Source: Carposina sasakii
Taxonomy: Eukaryota; Arthropoda; Insecta; Lepidoptera; Carposinidae
Direction of reading: 5' to 3'
Assembly: GCA_014607495.2 (NCBI GenBank)
Contig: CP053169.1
Span: forward strand, 8,680,001-8,744,000
Length of the DNA: 64,000 bases
A model generated the notes under the pieces. That model was not told the DNA's origin. It did no database searches and saw nothing but the letters and a program-made list of their open reading frames with translations. The position numbers were made by a program, and so were the translations under genes. Shown piece by piece: positions 24,275-33,965 of the stretch (positions are counted from its first letter, which is position 1; each line of letters opens with the position of its first letter).

Positions 24275-24712
24275 TGACGTAGATGGGTCGAGTGGCGTGC
24301 CGTTAGGTGTGTCCGACATCTTCCAAAATCCGAAATAAAGAATGCGGCGTATAGTAAACAAGCTTAATTAGGAATCACAAACACTTTCACTGTATCTACG
24401 CACAAGATTACTAGGATTCTAGCGGATAACGTAGAAAACGTGAGTAAGTACAAGACAGAGGCTGATTAGCACCCGTCCTTCGCTCGACAGACGCAACAAG
24501 CAAGAACAGAATACCCTCCGGCTCAATTCAAACGACCCGGTGGTCGTTGTAAATCTACAGTGGCGCCCTCTCAGTACTCTGTCTTGTCTTTACCCAAGTA
24601 ACAGCTGTCCTCCAGTCAGTGATAGCTGTCGACTTGACGTTTCTAACTTCAACGATTGAAAATAGATGGCGTGGAGATCCGACTGTAGGATATGACATCT
24701 TGATCTCCGACA
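24275..24712 (-). repeat. 3' LTR of the retrotransposon
   Basis: Starts TGACGTAGATGG and ends ATCTCCGACA on the + strand. It contains the short hairpin AACGACC-CGG-TGGTCGTT (24531-24548), present in both LTRs. The left flank is an (AT)n run, so a target duplication of TATA type cannot be told from the microsatellite. Open frames across it are not genes. Confidence 0.9.
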
Positions 24713-24728
24713 CGGCCATTTTGACAGA

Positions 24729-25162
24729 CTACCCGTCCTCGGGTAGAAACGATGAATCTGTGAACAAGATAACTCAAGGAAGTATCTGCGCTCGGCCATT
24801 CTGCCTTAACTTAAATTTAAAGACTTCTTATTACAATAGTTCATGAAATCACAAAAATCGCTCATCGACCGTCAAGTTCCCAAAATCTTTACGTAAAGAC
24901 ATAAAAAATAAAAGATAAGCAGACTCGCACATACGTTTAAATCAGTCAGACCTTTCCTTCGGTCAACATTACAGTAACAGTTAGTCATATAGCCAGTCCT
25001 TCGGCTATCTACTATGGAAACACAGTCCTTCGGTTTCCAACACACACATGTAGCACAGTCCATCGGCTACCTACTACGGAAACACGGTTCCTTCGGTTTC
25101 CCACACACACACATGTAGCACTGTCCATCGGCTACAGCAGAAACTCGGTCCTTCGGTTCTGC
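24729..25162 (-). repeat. Stem-loop array 2 (GTCCWTC loops)
   Basis: At least eight short perfect inverted repeats lie in this stretch, most sharing a loop core of GTCCTTC or GTCCATC (+ strand). Arm pairs are 24729-24734/24741-24746, 24949-24952/24961-24964, 24989-24994/25003-25008, 25016-25021/25033-25038, 25050-25054/25066-25070, 25078-25083/25096-25101, 25115-25119/25131-25135 and 25137-25142/25157-25162. The stem sequences differ (CTACCC, GACC, ATAGCC, GGAAAC, GTAGC, GCAGAA) while pairing is kept and the loop stays similar. The array lies in the 3' non-coding part of the element, next to the 3' LTR. No function is known to me. Confidence 0.8.
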
Positions 25163-25417
25163 CACAAATACATACTACTGTCTGTCAAGGGTTTGTCAAA
25201 GTCACAATTTAAAAAAACCGGTCAGTAACTTGTACATCGCATATGAAAATTCATTCATTTAGACTCTGAGGTCACATTAATTTCGATATCAAAATTACTA
25301 GGAACTTGATGGTCTGGCACCCTACGGACCCGATCGTGCGAATATTTGTAGGTCGATTTGAAGACAAAGATTTTAGTCGGTATCTATCACCATCTAACAA
25401 TTAAATTTATACGGTCC

Positions 25418-25642
25418 TTAAAATTTAGGATCTAGTTTAACTTGATTACGTTTTTCATTCTTAATGAACACATCTAAGACACGTCGTAGACGTTCCAACC
25501 CCTGCTCTCCTGTAGAATACAATACCAGCAGGTCATCAATGTAAGAAACAATATAACTATGAGCTAATTCACCTAAAGCTTTTGCTATAGCCCGCTGATA
25601 AACTGAACTGGCGTTCTTTAAACCAAACGGCATGGCACACAC
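25418..25642 (-). pseudogene. Displaced reverse transcriptase fragment (palm domain)
   Basis: A minus-strand frame carries MPFGLKNASSVYQRA followed by an intact YIDD box (SYIDDLLVL) and then a weak thumb-like tail. This is the RT palm of a Ty3/gypsy polymerase. In a normal element it would lie between protease and integrase; here it lies between the two stem-loop arrays, downstream of the integrase fragment. It differs in sequence from the RT region at 26650-27345, so it comes from another copy or a related family. It has no start or stop of its own that would make an enzyme. Confidence 0.85.
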
Positions 25643-25713
25643 AAGGTAAATAATTCCAAAACAAGGCTACAGTATACACAATCCATATAGAGTAACGTCA
25701 GTCAAGTAAGTCT

Positions 25714-25932
25714 AGTTGCCTCAATCTAGCAACTCTTGGAAACTTCCATCCAGCTTCCGTAAACCAGTCTAGTCACTTCCATCCAGTGACTCTTGGAAAC
25801 TTCCATCCAGCTTCCGTATACCAGTCTAGTCACTTCCATCCAGTGACTCTTGAATACCTCTATCCGGTATCCGTAAACCACTCTCAATCAGTCAACTCAA
25901 CATTAATTAGAACATGACGGTCCATCCCCGTC
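25714..25932 (-). repeat. Stem-loop array 1 (TTCCATCCA loops)
   Basis: Seven short inverted repeats follow one another. Arm pairs are 25714-25719/25729-25734 (AGTTGC), 25738-25743/25753-25758 (GGAAAC with one mismatch), 25771-25776/25786-25791 (AGTCAC), 25795-25800/25810-25815 (GGAAAC), 25828-25833/25843-25848 (AGTCAC), 25854-25858/25866-25870 (ATACC) and 25916-25920/25928-25932 (GACGG). Loops are TTCCATCCA, TCTATCC or TCCATCC; only the first loop (CTCAATCTA) departs. Some units are tandem copies about 57 bases apart, but the different stems show that pairing is maintained independently of sequence. Confidence 0.8.
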
Positions 25933-25964
25933 AAGTTCGCACAGATTATCATCACGGTCACATG

Positions 25965-26131
25965 TCAGCGTGTCATTGGTAATGTCATTCGCAGGCATTC
26001 GCCTAAGTCTGTCATGTGCGTACTTATAGGTTCTATTGGAATTAAGGCTTTAAGAACATAACGATTACCTTCAAGTACCTCCGATACCCTAAAAGGACCT
26101 CTATACCTCGGATCAATTAATCGAATTTCGA
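25965..26131 (-). pseudogene. Integrase C-terminal fragment fused to RT linker
   Basis: The minus-strand frame reads GELEIRLIDP (the usual linker before the RT domain) and then, without interruption, RYRGPFRVSEVLEGNRYVLKA, the GPF/Y-type C-terminal module of gypsy integrases. Everything that should lie between them (RT, RNase H, integrase core) is missing. The junction is at about 26130, so a large internal deletion or template switch has joined two distant parts of pol. Confidence 0.75.
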
Positions 26132-26640
26132 GTTCACCTGTAGTTACACGAGTTTTTGGCAAACCTGTTGTAAAATAACTGGAATATTCACCTAAAATAG
26201 TTAAAAGATCTGACTTTTTACAAGAGGGTATATCTGTGTCAACATTACTAAAGTCGTTTACTGATACTAGAATCGGTTATCACGTCACAATTTAAAACTG
26301 TCAAATATTTTGTTTTGAAATGCTAAAATTATTTGTTGACAAGTTAATAACGAAGCCTTGACTCAATATTTCACGACCTAGCATAATATCACTACGCATA
26401 TACACATCGGGTAAAACATGTAATAAAAGTTCTAAACAATAATCATTAATTTCAACATTACACAGTATTTGCTGGGTGCTGAATACACTGGTTTGACCAA
26501 TTCCCGTTAGAGAGACAGTTAGCAATTCTTTTACCATTGAAAACTGATGCAACGCTTTCTTTTATTAGTGAACACTCAGCACCCGAATCAAAATGAAAAT
26601 CATAAAATCTACCTTGATTATTAAGAGCGCCGGTCGGTGG
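26132..26640 (-). pseudogene. Second aspartic protease copy with linker
   Basis: The minus-strand frames show FHFDSGAECSLI (protease active-site DSG) and later LLLHVLPD and IMLGREIL, the same order as in the first protease at 27540-27800 but with clearly different residues. The linker toward RT follows (TTGLPKTRVTTGELEI). Just upstream the frame still reads the RT thumb (KVEYLGFEVRRGQIRLNPRK), so the RT-to-protease join at about 26640 is an abnormal fusion. Confidence 0.75.
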
Positions 26641-26649
26641 TAAAGCGGT

Positions 26650-27345
26650 AAGTGCAACTATCTTTCGTGGATTCAGACGAATTTGACCTCGGCGCACCTC
26701 GAAGCCTAGGTACTCTACTTTTTCTTTCAGAATGAGCACTTTTTAGGATTTAACGAAACCTTCACAGAAAGAAAACTTCTAATACTACCTTAGTCTATCG
26801 AAAGCTTCGTCGATGTTACTGGCCACAACTAGCACGTCATCCATGTACATACAACGTACTTGTTCACGAGATCGCCTAGAGCATGTATGAGAGCACGTTG
26901 AAACACTGCAGGAGCATTTTTCAAACCGAAGGGCATAGTAAGGTACTCATACTGACCTTCAGTTGTCACGAATGCTGTGCGCTCTATGGAGTCCGACTCG
27001 ATAGGGATCTGGTGAAATCCCGATGCTAAATCTAAAATTGTAAAAAAAATGTCCTCCGTGCAACCTAGCAATCTGTTCAGATATGAGTGGTAAAGGAAAA
27101 CGGTCAGCAACGGTGTTATCGTTCAACTCCCTATAATCGACACACATTCTATCTGAACCGTCTTTTTTTTTTAACCAAAAGTATCGGGCTTGCGAACGGT
27201 GAAGAACTAGGTCTAATTACCTTACCATTAAGCAGCTCGTTGATCTAGCCCCTCACAATCTGACGTTCATCTGGGGTCAGCCTGTATGGGCGACGATTTA
27301 CCGTCTTGTGCGGGTCTACGAGCCGTATCTGCATAGGTTCAGTGT
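26650..27345 (-). pseudogene. Reverse transcriptase domain, frameshifted
   Basis: The order is DPHKTVNRRPYRLTPDE (RT N-terminus), VDYRELND with FPLPLI (fingers), FTILDLASGFHQIP (first catalytic aspartate motif) and LTMPFGLKNAPAVFQ. A YMDD box near 26845 lies in a shifted frame. The thumb motif EYLGFEV follows near 26710. At least two frameshifts and a stop break it, and no RNase H follows. This is the family-typical Ty3/gypsy RT. Confidence 0.85.
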
Positions 27346-27860
27346 CAGCAGGAGAAGTAGGTGTACCGTAATGAAACTAAGCTTGAACCGTTCTAAAATC
27401 TCAATCAACCTAGGTCTGTATTCATTACTAACGTCAGTATCTACCAAGTCAAGGTCTATACCATTATTTGCAACTACATCACATGATTCGACTATGTTAA
27501 TTTTCTCGAAACGTACTTTATCTACCGACATATGTACAGTCAAACCGATAGCTAGAATTTCACGTCCGATCATAATGTTGTATCGCAAACAATGGTCAGG
27601 TAAAACATGAAGGAGTATCTCAAAGTTAATATTGTCAATGTCAATTGTCGTTAAAATTTGCATGGTCGAGGCTATAGAAGTTTGTCCTATACCAGTCATA
27701 GAAACATTGTCATAAATTCGCTTACCACTAAATTTCAAAGCAATCGATTCTTTAACTAAGGAAACACTCTGAACCTGAGTCGTAAGTAAATGGGAATGAC
27801 TCACCAGAGTGACGCAGAGAACCCGAAGGCGCATTCACAATGCACACGTCTACTCGCTTT
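27346..27860 (-). pseudogene. Aspartic protease and linker, frameshifted
   Basis: TYDSGSECF carries the active-site DSG near 27760-27780. After a frameshift come SMTGIGQTSI, EILLHVLPDHCLRYNIMIGR and the acidic linker toward RT, ending near ERFKLSF. Retropepsin of a gypsy-type pol polyprotein, not expressible as one frame here. Confidence 0.8.
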
Positions 27861-27863
27861 TCC

Positions 27864-28884
27864 TTAGCTGGACCAGTTCCAGTGCCGCCGCCGGTACCGT
27901 TGTTCCCCTCCTTGATTTTCCTCTTCGGGCAGTCGGATGCCATAGTGGCCTTGTTCCCGGCAGTTGAAGCAGGTGATGCGATCGGTTCTCCCTGTAGGTT
28001 GGTTGGTCGAGTTATGGTCCCCGTGAAAGGACCTGTGTTTGGACCGGTCATCTTGCTTCTTCGAATTGGCTTTGTTGCGACATTGAAGAGATTTGTGGCC
28101 TAGTTGTCCACAATTAAAGCACTTGATGGTCACAGCAGATCCATTAGGTCGGTTTCTTTTTAGGTCGGGTCCATCACGATAAATACTTGATGAATAACTT
28201 CTCTTCAGGAACGAGACAGCCTTCAGTTCCTTTTGTAAATGGTTACGCGTCTTGATGTCAGTCGTTATAGCAATCCTCTGAACACGTGGCTCTTGTTTTG
28301 AAATATGAGCTAAGACAGTGGTTATTGCTATCTGTTCTGTAGTCAGTCCATTCCACCTTGCATTAAGGATGTTATGAGGGTAGCGGCGTATGAGGCCAGG
28401 CACTCGTTATCTCTCGGTTTCTTGTCGTGCATACTGATGAGAAAGGAAGCAGCAGTTTCAGGACAGTCATACCTTGCTACGAAAAGCTCCTTAAAATCGG
28501 CCCACGTCATATTAGGAAACGATATTGAAGACAGCCAAGATGATGCTTCGCCCTTGAGTGCGTGGCTTAACGCGATCATCAGAGAAGATCCATGGCGATG
28601 TCGATCTGTGATACACATGTCCGCGGTCGTAACCAAGCTCGGGCGTCGATGTCTCTTTTCTCTGGGTCGAAATCAGGAAGGCGAATAGAGTCCGAAAGAT
28701 GCAGGTAGTTTTATTGCTTGCACCAACGCCAGAAAATTTTGATTTTGTTGCTCGAAGAGAGACGCCATTTTTCTTCGCTCGAGTCACTATTTGAAGCACG
28801 TGTTTCATGTGGGTGATCCGGGTTGCATCCCACTTCTGATGACGTAGATGGGTCGAGTGGCGTGCCGTTAGGTGTGTCCGACAT
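27864..28884 (-). pseudogene. gag with two CCHC zinc knuckles, frameshifted
   Basis: The frame beginning MSDTPNG starts at 28884, inside the 5' LTR (which ends at 28840), and reads through the primer-binding region. A capsid-like segment follows in another frame (GEASSWLSSI, TWADFKELFVARYD). The nucleocapsid part has one complete zinc knuckle (CFNCGQLGHKSLQC) and a second, CFNCREQGHY, that is cut by a one-base shift. The overlapping minus-strand frames at 28512-28808 and 28343-28636 are pieces of the same broken gene. Plus-strand frames here are shadows. Confidence 0.8.
28820..28839 (-). other. Putative primer-binding site
   Basis: Directly downstream of the 5' LTR the transcript reads TCAGAAGTGGGATG. 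This resembles the complement of the 3' part of an insect tRNA-Leu without the terminal CACCA complement. The location is right for a primer site; the tRNA identity rests on memory and is uncertain. Confidence 0.4.
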
Positions 28885-29273
28885 CTTCCAAAATCCGAAA
28901 TAAAGAATGCGGCGTATAGTAAACAAGCTTAATTAGGAATCACAAAACACTTTCACTGTATCTACGCACAAGATTACTAGGATTCTAGCGGATAACGTAG
29001 AAAACTGGTAAGTACAAGACAGAGGCTGATTAGCACCCGTCCTTCGCTCGACAGACGCAACAAGCAAGAACAGAATACCCTCCGGCTCAATTCAAACGAC
29101 CCGGTGGTCGTTGTAAATCTACAGTGGCGCCCTCTCAGTACTCTGTCTTGTCTTTACCCAAGTGACAGCTGTCCTCCAGTCAGTGATAGCTGTCGACTTG
29201 ACGTTTCTAACTTCAACGATTGAAAATAGATGGCGTTGGAGATCCGACTGTAGGATATGACATCTTGATCTCC

Positions 29274-29277
<4 letters not shown>
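28840..29277 (-). repeat. 5' LTR of the retrotransposon
   Basis: Same 438-bp sequence as 24275-24712, with TG and CA ends. Differences include an extra A in the run near 28945, a changed stretch near 29003 and an extra T near 29235. It contains the apparent gag start codon. Confidence 0.9.
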
Positions 29278-29304
<27 letters not shown>

Positions 29305-29385
29305 TACATACATATGTATGTATGTATATATACATACATATGTATGTATGTATATATATATATATATATATACATACATACATAC
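29278..29385. repeat. Compound microsatellite (AT)n/(GTAT)n
   Basis: Alternating AT runs and GTAT/ATAC tetramers. This was the loop of the palindromic element into which the LTR element inserted. The open frames here consist almost only of Tyr, Ile, Cys, Val and His and are not genes. Confidence 0.9.
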
Positions 29386-29514
29386 ACCCGAAAAACATAA
29401 TCCTCCATCTGGCGTAGTCGGTTAAAATGGAACGATTTTCTTTACTAATTCGCGAAGTGTGTATTCGCCCTTACTTGTTTTATTAGGGTTGTCGAAAGCC
29501 TGTTGCTTGCGTTA
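29386..29514 (-). mobile_element. Right arm of palindromic element K
   Basis: Reverse complement of the left arm: ACACCCGAAAAACATAATCC, then CATCTGGCGTAGTCGG, ending GCCTGTTGCTTGCGTTA. It differs from the left arm at only a few positions. Confidence 0.8.
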
Positions 29515-31693
29515 ATGTCGCCTTTACGATTCAAGTTTATTAGGACATGAAGTATGGAAGGTGATTATTTTATAGCGGTTCAGGGTGGCCCGTTGATATG
29601 GGAATCGATTGAGGTGTAGATGACTGTAATTGGTTCAAAAAAATTACCAAACCCTTCAAGACAAGATATGTTTTATCATAAAGGTACACTTTGATTTTGT
29701 CTCGTCTCGGCGAGTCACTACTCTAGATACCTAACAAAAAAGGGGAATGTTAAGTAAGCTAAATGCTATGAAAATCATACATTTATATTTGATGATATAA
29801 AATTTCCTGAGCTAAGTATTTAAGTATTGTTGCCTTACTATTTTGGAAGAATAGCGCAATATTGTGCGTTACATTGCAGTTTTTGCTTGTCTCGCTGCAA
29901 ACCATATTGTGCCATTACATTGCTGGTTTTTATACTATTCAAGAGAAAAGGGGAATTACTACATCCTGAGCTGATGCGTTGCTTTACCTACTAGAATACA
30001 TCAGATGCATCTATCCGTGTATGGCCTAAGAGGTGACTAAGGAACTCGGGTATTTTCTCAAGCGACAAGAAACTTGTCACTGATCTACATCTAGCCCCGA
30101 TATGCAAAACGTGGCTGTGGGATCTCCTTAACCCTGCAGATCTGGCTGCCCCATTTTGGAAAAACACCCGAGTGTATGCATCTATGTAGGTATGTAAAAA
30201 CGGGCTGTTAGCTAACAACGATAGCAAATCTTAGAAGCCTCGGAAGCCTGCTACCTGACATTCGATTTTTGACAGCTGTCTGCTTTCAACCGGCATCAGA
30301 TCATCCTCTGTGTGGTGCTCAAAATTATATAAAATTCAATAAGTACTGTACAGGATTGTGGAACAAATATACGTGTAGACTCTAAACATCTTTTATTATG
30401 TCCGCTGAGACAGGGGCTATACATAGCAGATGTATAAGTAAATAGCATATTATATCCGTAAACATAGCGCTCGGTTACTCAAATTTGGAGCAATTTACAT
30501 GTAAATCCGGAATACGTACTCGTACTGAACTTCCAACTGCTTACATAATCAGAAAACATTAATTTATTCCTCACATTTATTTGCAAATTACATTTCGACT
30601 TGTACGAGTAGGTACGAGTAGCACAACTCGATTGTTGCCGATGGCTCGAATTATGAATACGAGCATTTTATTTACAATGATAGTTACAAAATAATAAAAC
30701 TCCTGCTATGTACCTGACTTAGATTAAATAATACTCGAATTAGTTTATGCTCGACTAAAGCCTCAATATTGGTTTCTGTGACTACCCTCAGCATTGGACT
30801 CTTCACGCTTGACCGTACGGTGGCGGAACGTACTCGTACCGTACGGACGAAGGAGGTGAAGACAAAATGGAGGTGTTATCATTGTTGGCTAAGGGCCCGT
30901 CAGAAATTGCCTTTTTTTAGATTAAGTGGTTGCCCATTGTCGGCATCGGCAAATAGATATATGTCGATGCCATACTCGTATATAACACCCGTATTATAAA
31001 ATGGTTAGGCATTTTGTAGGCGGTTTTAGAGGGAAATAATGCTCTTAATACTTTTCTGTAGAAGCATGCAGCCATTTCAGAATTAGTAGAATGATTTCTG
31101 AATTTGTGATGGATAGTGAATGATGACGAATGGAAACGTTGGGAAAATTCTTAGAAAACGAGCATGAAATTAGATAAATTAGACCAACTAAAACAACTTA
31201 AATGTTACATGTACAAGTTTTACTCAGTATTGTATAACACCATGCGTATCCACTAGAATGAGTGAATCACATCACAAATTAACAAAATAAACTTATCTAC
31301 CAGAAAACTTCACTTCACGCTCACATGCAAGCCATTTACAAATTAATTTTGATTTTAACATAAAATTGTACCAGCTTTTTACGCCGAATCGGTTAAAATA
31401 AAATATCATTTCCTCTATGTCCTGCCTGCATGGTACGAACCGTACCCAAAAGTACCGCAAAGTTCCTTGATGTGTACTATTATAATTGGATGGAACTATT
31501 CAAAAGTCCTGTCTCCTTTACGTCGGGTCTTGTTTTGAGATACATATGGCTGCCTCTGGTTATTATTTTGAGCATTTTGAGGATACAGCGTACCTACCTA
31601 CTTAATAGAGTAGGTATAATCTGACGAGATCGCGCGAATAGCTAATTCATGGGCTGATATACCTTCATTGAGTATAAGAGCAGGGCCAGCCCG
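29515..31693. other. Non-coding DNA with a family B copy
   Basis: A minus-oriented family B copy lies at about 29970-30185 (CTACTAGAATACATCAGATGC ... AGATCTGGCTGCCCCATTTT). A CpG-richer patch near 30800-30870 holds palindromic CCGTACGG words. No gene recognised; the frame at 30769-30999 lacks any known motif. Confidence 0.5.
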
Positions 31694-32735
31694 CCTAGCA
31701 CGGCCAGCGATACACGATATGATAAATTAATTTATCGATACCTAGCTATCAAAATACGATAAATATAGCCACCAGAGGCGGCTGCTGACATTTTTAGATG
31801 GGTGTTCACTCCCTTAACGATTGAGATGGTGCAAGTTCAACCGTACACTTATAAAAATTCAGATGATGAAACACATTAAAGACAACCATATCGCGTTCTA
31901 ACTTGGACTAAGCGACCTCTAGTGGCCACATACGCGAATAAAAAGTGAGCGGCGCTCCAGATAAGGCTGATTTTTCATACGAAATCTTCTGTTTCACGCA
32001 CCGGCCTATGTCGGTATCTCACTTTCGCACTCATTGAATACAGTATTAGGAATCGTACCAAATTTCGTTTCATTGGAGCGCGATCGCTAGAGCTCCACTC
32101 GATACATAAGATTACAACTTACTCGAGACGAACACGTAGACACTATTGTATAAACATAGTACAATTGAATGATAATTATAAATATAGAGAAATATAGATT
32201 GCCTATGTAATCTTCGCGGGTGGGAGTGCACCGCACCAGCGCTCCTTAGGACAAGCCGTCAGTGATAGCCACTATGATGAATTTTAATCGATACAGCGAA
32301 CATAACCATGCCGGTTAACTTACACGGCACGTTACGATATGATAGATAAAAATAGACATTGGTTGACTTTCGATAGCGCCGAGCATGACTGTATTTTGAT
32401 GTTAAAAATATCGACTTTTGACATCTATTCAAGATATTGTTATCGATGAACATAGTAGTTCGCGATAAACGTAGATAGCTTAGAGACATCCAAAATACCT
32501 ATTATATTCTTTGGTTCGATAGGATTTCAGTTATATGCTCCAAACTTAATATTTTTAATTTAGTTTACTCGTTTTCAGTTTACACAAGTAGGTTAAAGGT
32601 AAAATTAAATGATTAGTAATTAGTATCGATAACATTCAAGAAGGCTGCTAATATCTATCGCATTTTGACAGCTGGTCGATAAATCGGTTTATCATATTTG
32701 TTTCGCTGGTAATGCTAGGGCAGCAGGTGTAAAAG
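31694..32735. mobile_element. Non-autonomous TIR element of about 1 kb
   Basis: The left end (CCTAGCACGGCCAGCGATAC, then ATATGATAAA and AGCTATCAAAATACGATAAA) is repeated inverted at the right end (TTTATCATATTTG, ATCGCATTTTGACAGCT, CGCTGGTAATGCTAGGG). The terminal repeats are roughly 75 bp and imperfect. Further ATCGATA-rich inverted words lie inside. No transposase frame is visible. Confidence 0.6.
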
Positions 32736-33584
32736 ATAAATGATAAGATGGTACCTCATCCCGAGAATGCCGCTGTGTTCTATAGTCACTTCTTACGACA
32801 TGCACGGAAGTTGATGCTGCTGATATTCTAATAGAGTCCCATCTTTAAATCCCCGGTATATTTACTTACCGGGAGGCGTAAGTTCGATCCCAGTCACGGG
32901 CCTCTACCAATGAATTCATTTCATATACAGATTTTAATGTTGCAAAATTGCCACTTAGCTCATGCCTCGGAAAGCACGTAAAAACCGTTGGTCCTGCGCC
33001 TGATCTCTCTCCGGTCGTGTCGGCTTTCCGTCCCATCGGACTATGAGAGTAACGGAATAGAGAGTGCATCTGTGTTTGCGCACACACTTGTGCACTATAA
33101 TATCTCCTGCGTACCTGGCCAATCTCCGTGAAGATTGGTCGCCGTGGCCGAAATACGGTCGGAGATCATCATACTTATAGTTATTATATATGTTACTATA
33201 GAAAAGACCAAACCATAAGCAAACAAATCAAAATCCAATCACGAGCAGTAACAAATTCACAAAGCAACCGCAATGACTGTCCGACATCTTCGAAATATAT
33301 TAGTTAGGGGTGCCTTACCCTCCGGAATTCATCCCCAACACTTCACTGTCGACCTGATTAAAAGGAATTTCGACAACGTGAATAACTGGCATAGTTATGT
33401 GGAATCTTTCAAGAGGTTCTGCAACTTTTTGGGCTAACTGGTAAAGTCGTGATGACGTCACTAGTTGGTATAACCATGTTTTGAAATATTAAAAAAGGCG
33501 AAGATATTTCAGGAATAGAACCAGCTTCGTGCCTTCTGTTAGGTATAAGTTCTTTGTAGACATAGGTAGGTAGGGGTTACACAC

Positions 33585-33965
33585 ATACGGCTGTGTATGC
33601 CAAAATGGTGTAGCCAGAGCTTCAGGATTATAAAGGAGATTAGCATATCGGGGATTGATGTAAGTTATCAGTGACAAGCAGCGCCGGCCCGAAGTAAATT
33701 TTAGAATGGAGCGAGATTCAATTATGGCGCCTCTTCTATTTGTTCCTAATAATATATACCTATATCTTTACCATTTAGGCGCCCTTTAGGATTTGGCGCC
33801 TGGAGCGACTGCTCCGTTCGCCGTATGGGCGGGGCCGGCCCTGGTGACAAGTTGCTAGCTTATAACTTGAGAGATTGCCCGAGTTCCTTAGTCGACTCTT
33901 ACGACATGTACGGAAAGAAATGCAGCTGATGTATTCTAGTGAAGCTCCGTATCAGCACAGGATAG
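33585..33965 (+). repeat. Family B repeat split by a MITE
   Basis: Family B landmarks stop at 33678 and resume at 33844. The intervening 165 bases are the MITE of the next entry. Confidence 0.65.
33679..33843. mobile_element. Small hAT-type MITE with perfect 8-bp target duplication
   Basis: A 165-bp element starting CAGCGCCGGCCC and ending GGGCCGGCCCTG, near-perfect 12-bp inverted termini. GTGACAAG is duplicated on both sides (33671-33678 and 33844-33851). Termini of CAGGGCCGGCCC type with 8-bp duplications are typical of hAT elements. It was inserted into an older family B repeat, whose two halves join exactly when the MITE and one duplication copy are removed. No coding capacity. Confidence 0.92.

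Larger units (their letters stand above)
24275..29277 (-). mobile_element. Ty3/gypsy-type LTR retrotransposon, defective mosaic
   Basis: The element is 5003 bp and is transcribed on the minus strand. Both LTRs are 438 bp, begin TG and end CA on the + strand, and differ by only about half a dozen substitutions and single-base indels, so the insertion is recent. Along the transcript come gag with zinc knuckles, protease, RT, a second protease with its linker, an integrase C-terminal fragment, a stem-loop array, a displaced RT fragment, a second stem-loop array and the 3' LTR. RNase H and the integrase HHCC and DDE core are absent, and gag and pol are broken by frameshifts. No envelope gene is seen. 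It must depend on proteins from a complete relative. Confidence 0.9.

Noticed and set aside
24949..25932. Regular repeats reminiscent of a CRISPR array
   Set aside because: The shared part is the loop and the variable part is self-paired stem. Spacing is irregular, the host is an insect, and the repeats lie inside a retrotransposon.
27308..28688. Plus-strand open frames across the retrotransposon (27308-27610, 27840-28103, 28374-28688)
   Set aside because: They are antisense shadows of the gag and protease sequences, which carry the recognisable motifs.
29119..29417. Open frames rich in Tyr, Ile, His and Cys
   Set aside because: They translate an (AT)n/(GTAT)n microsatellite.
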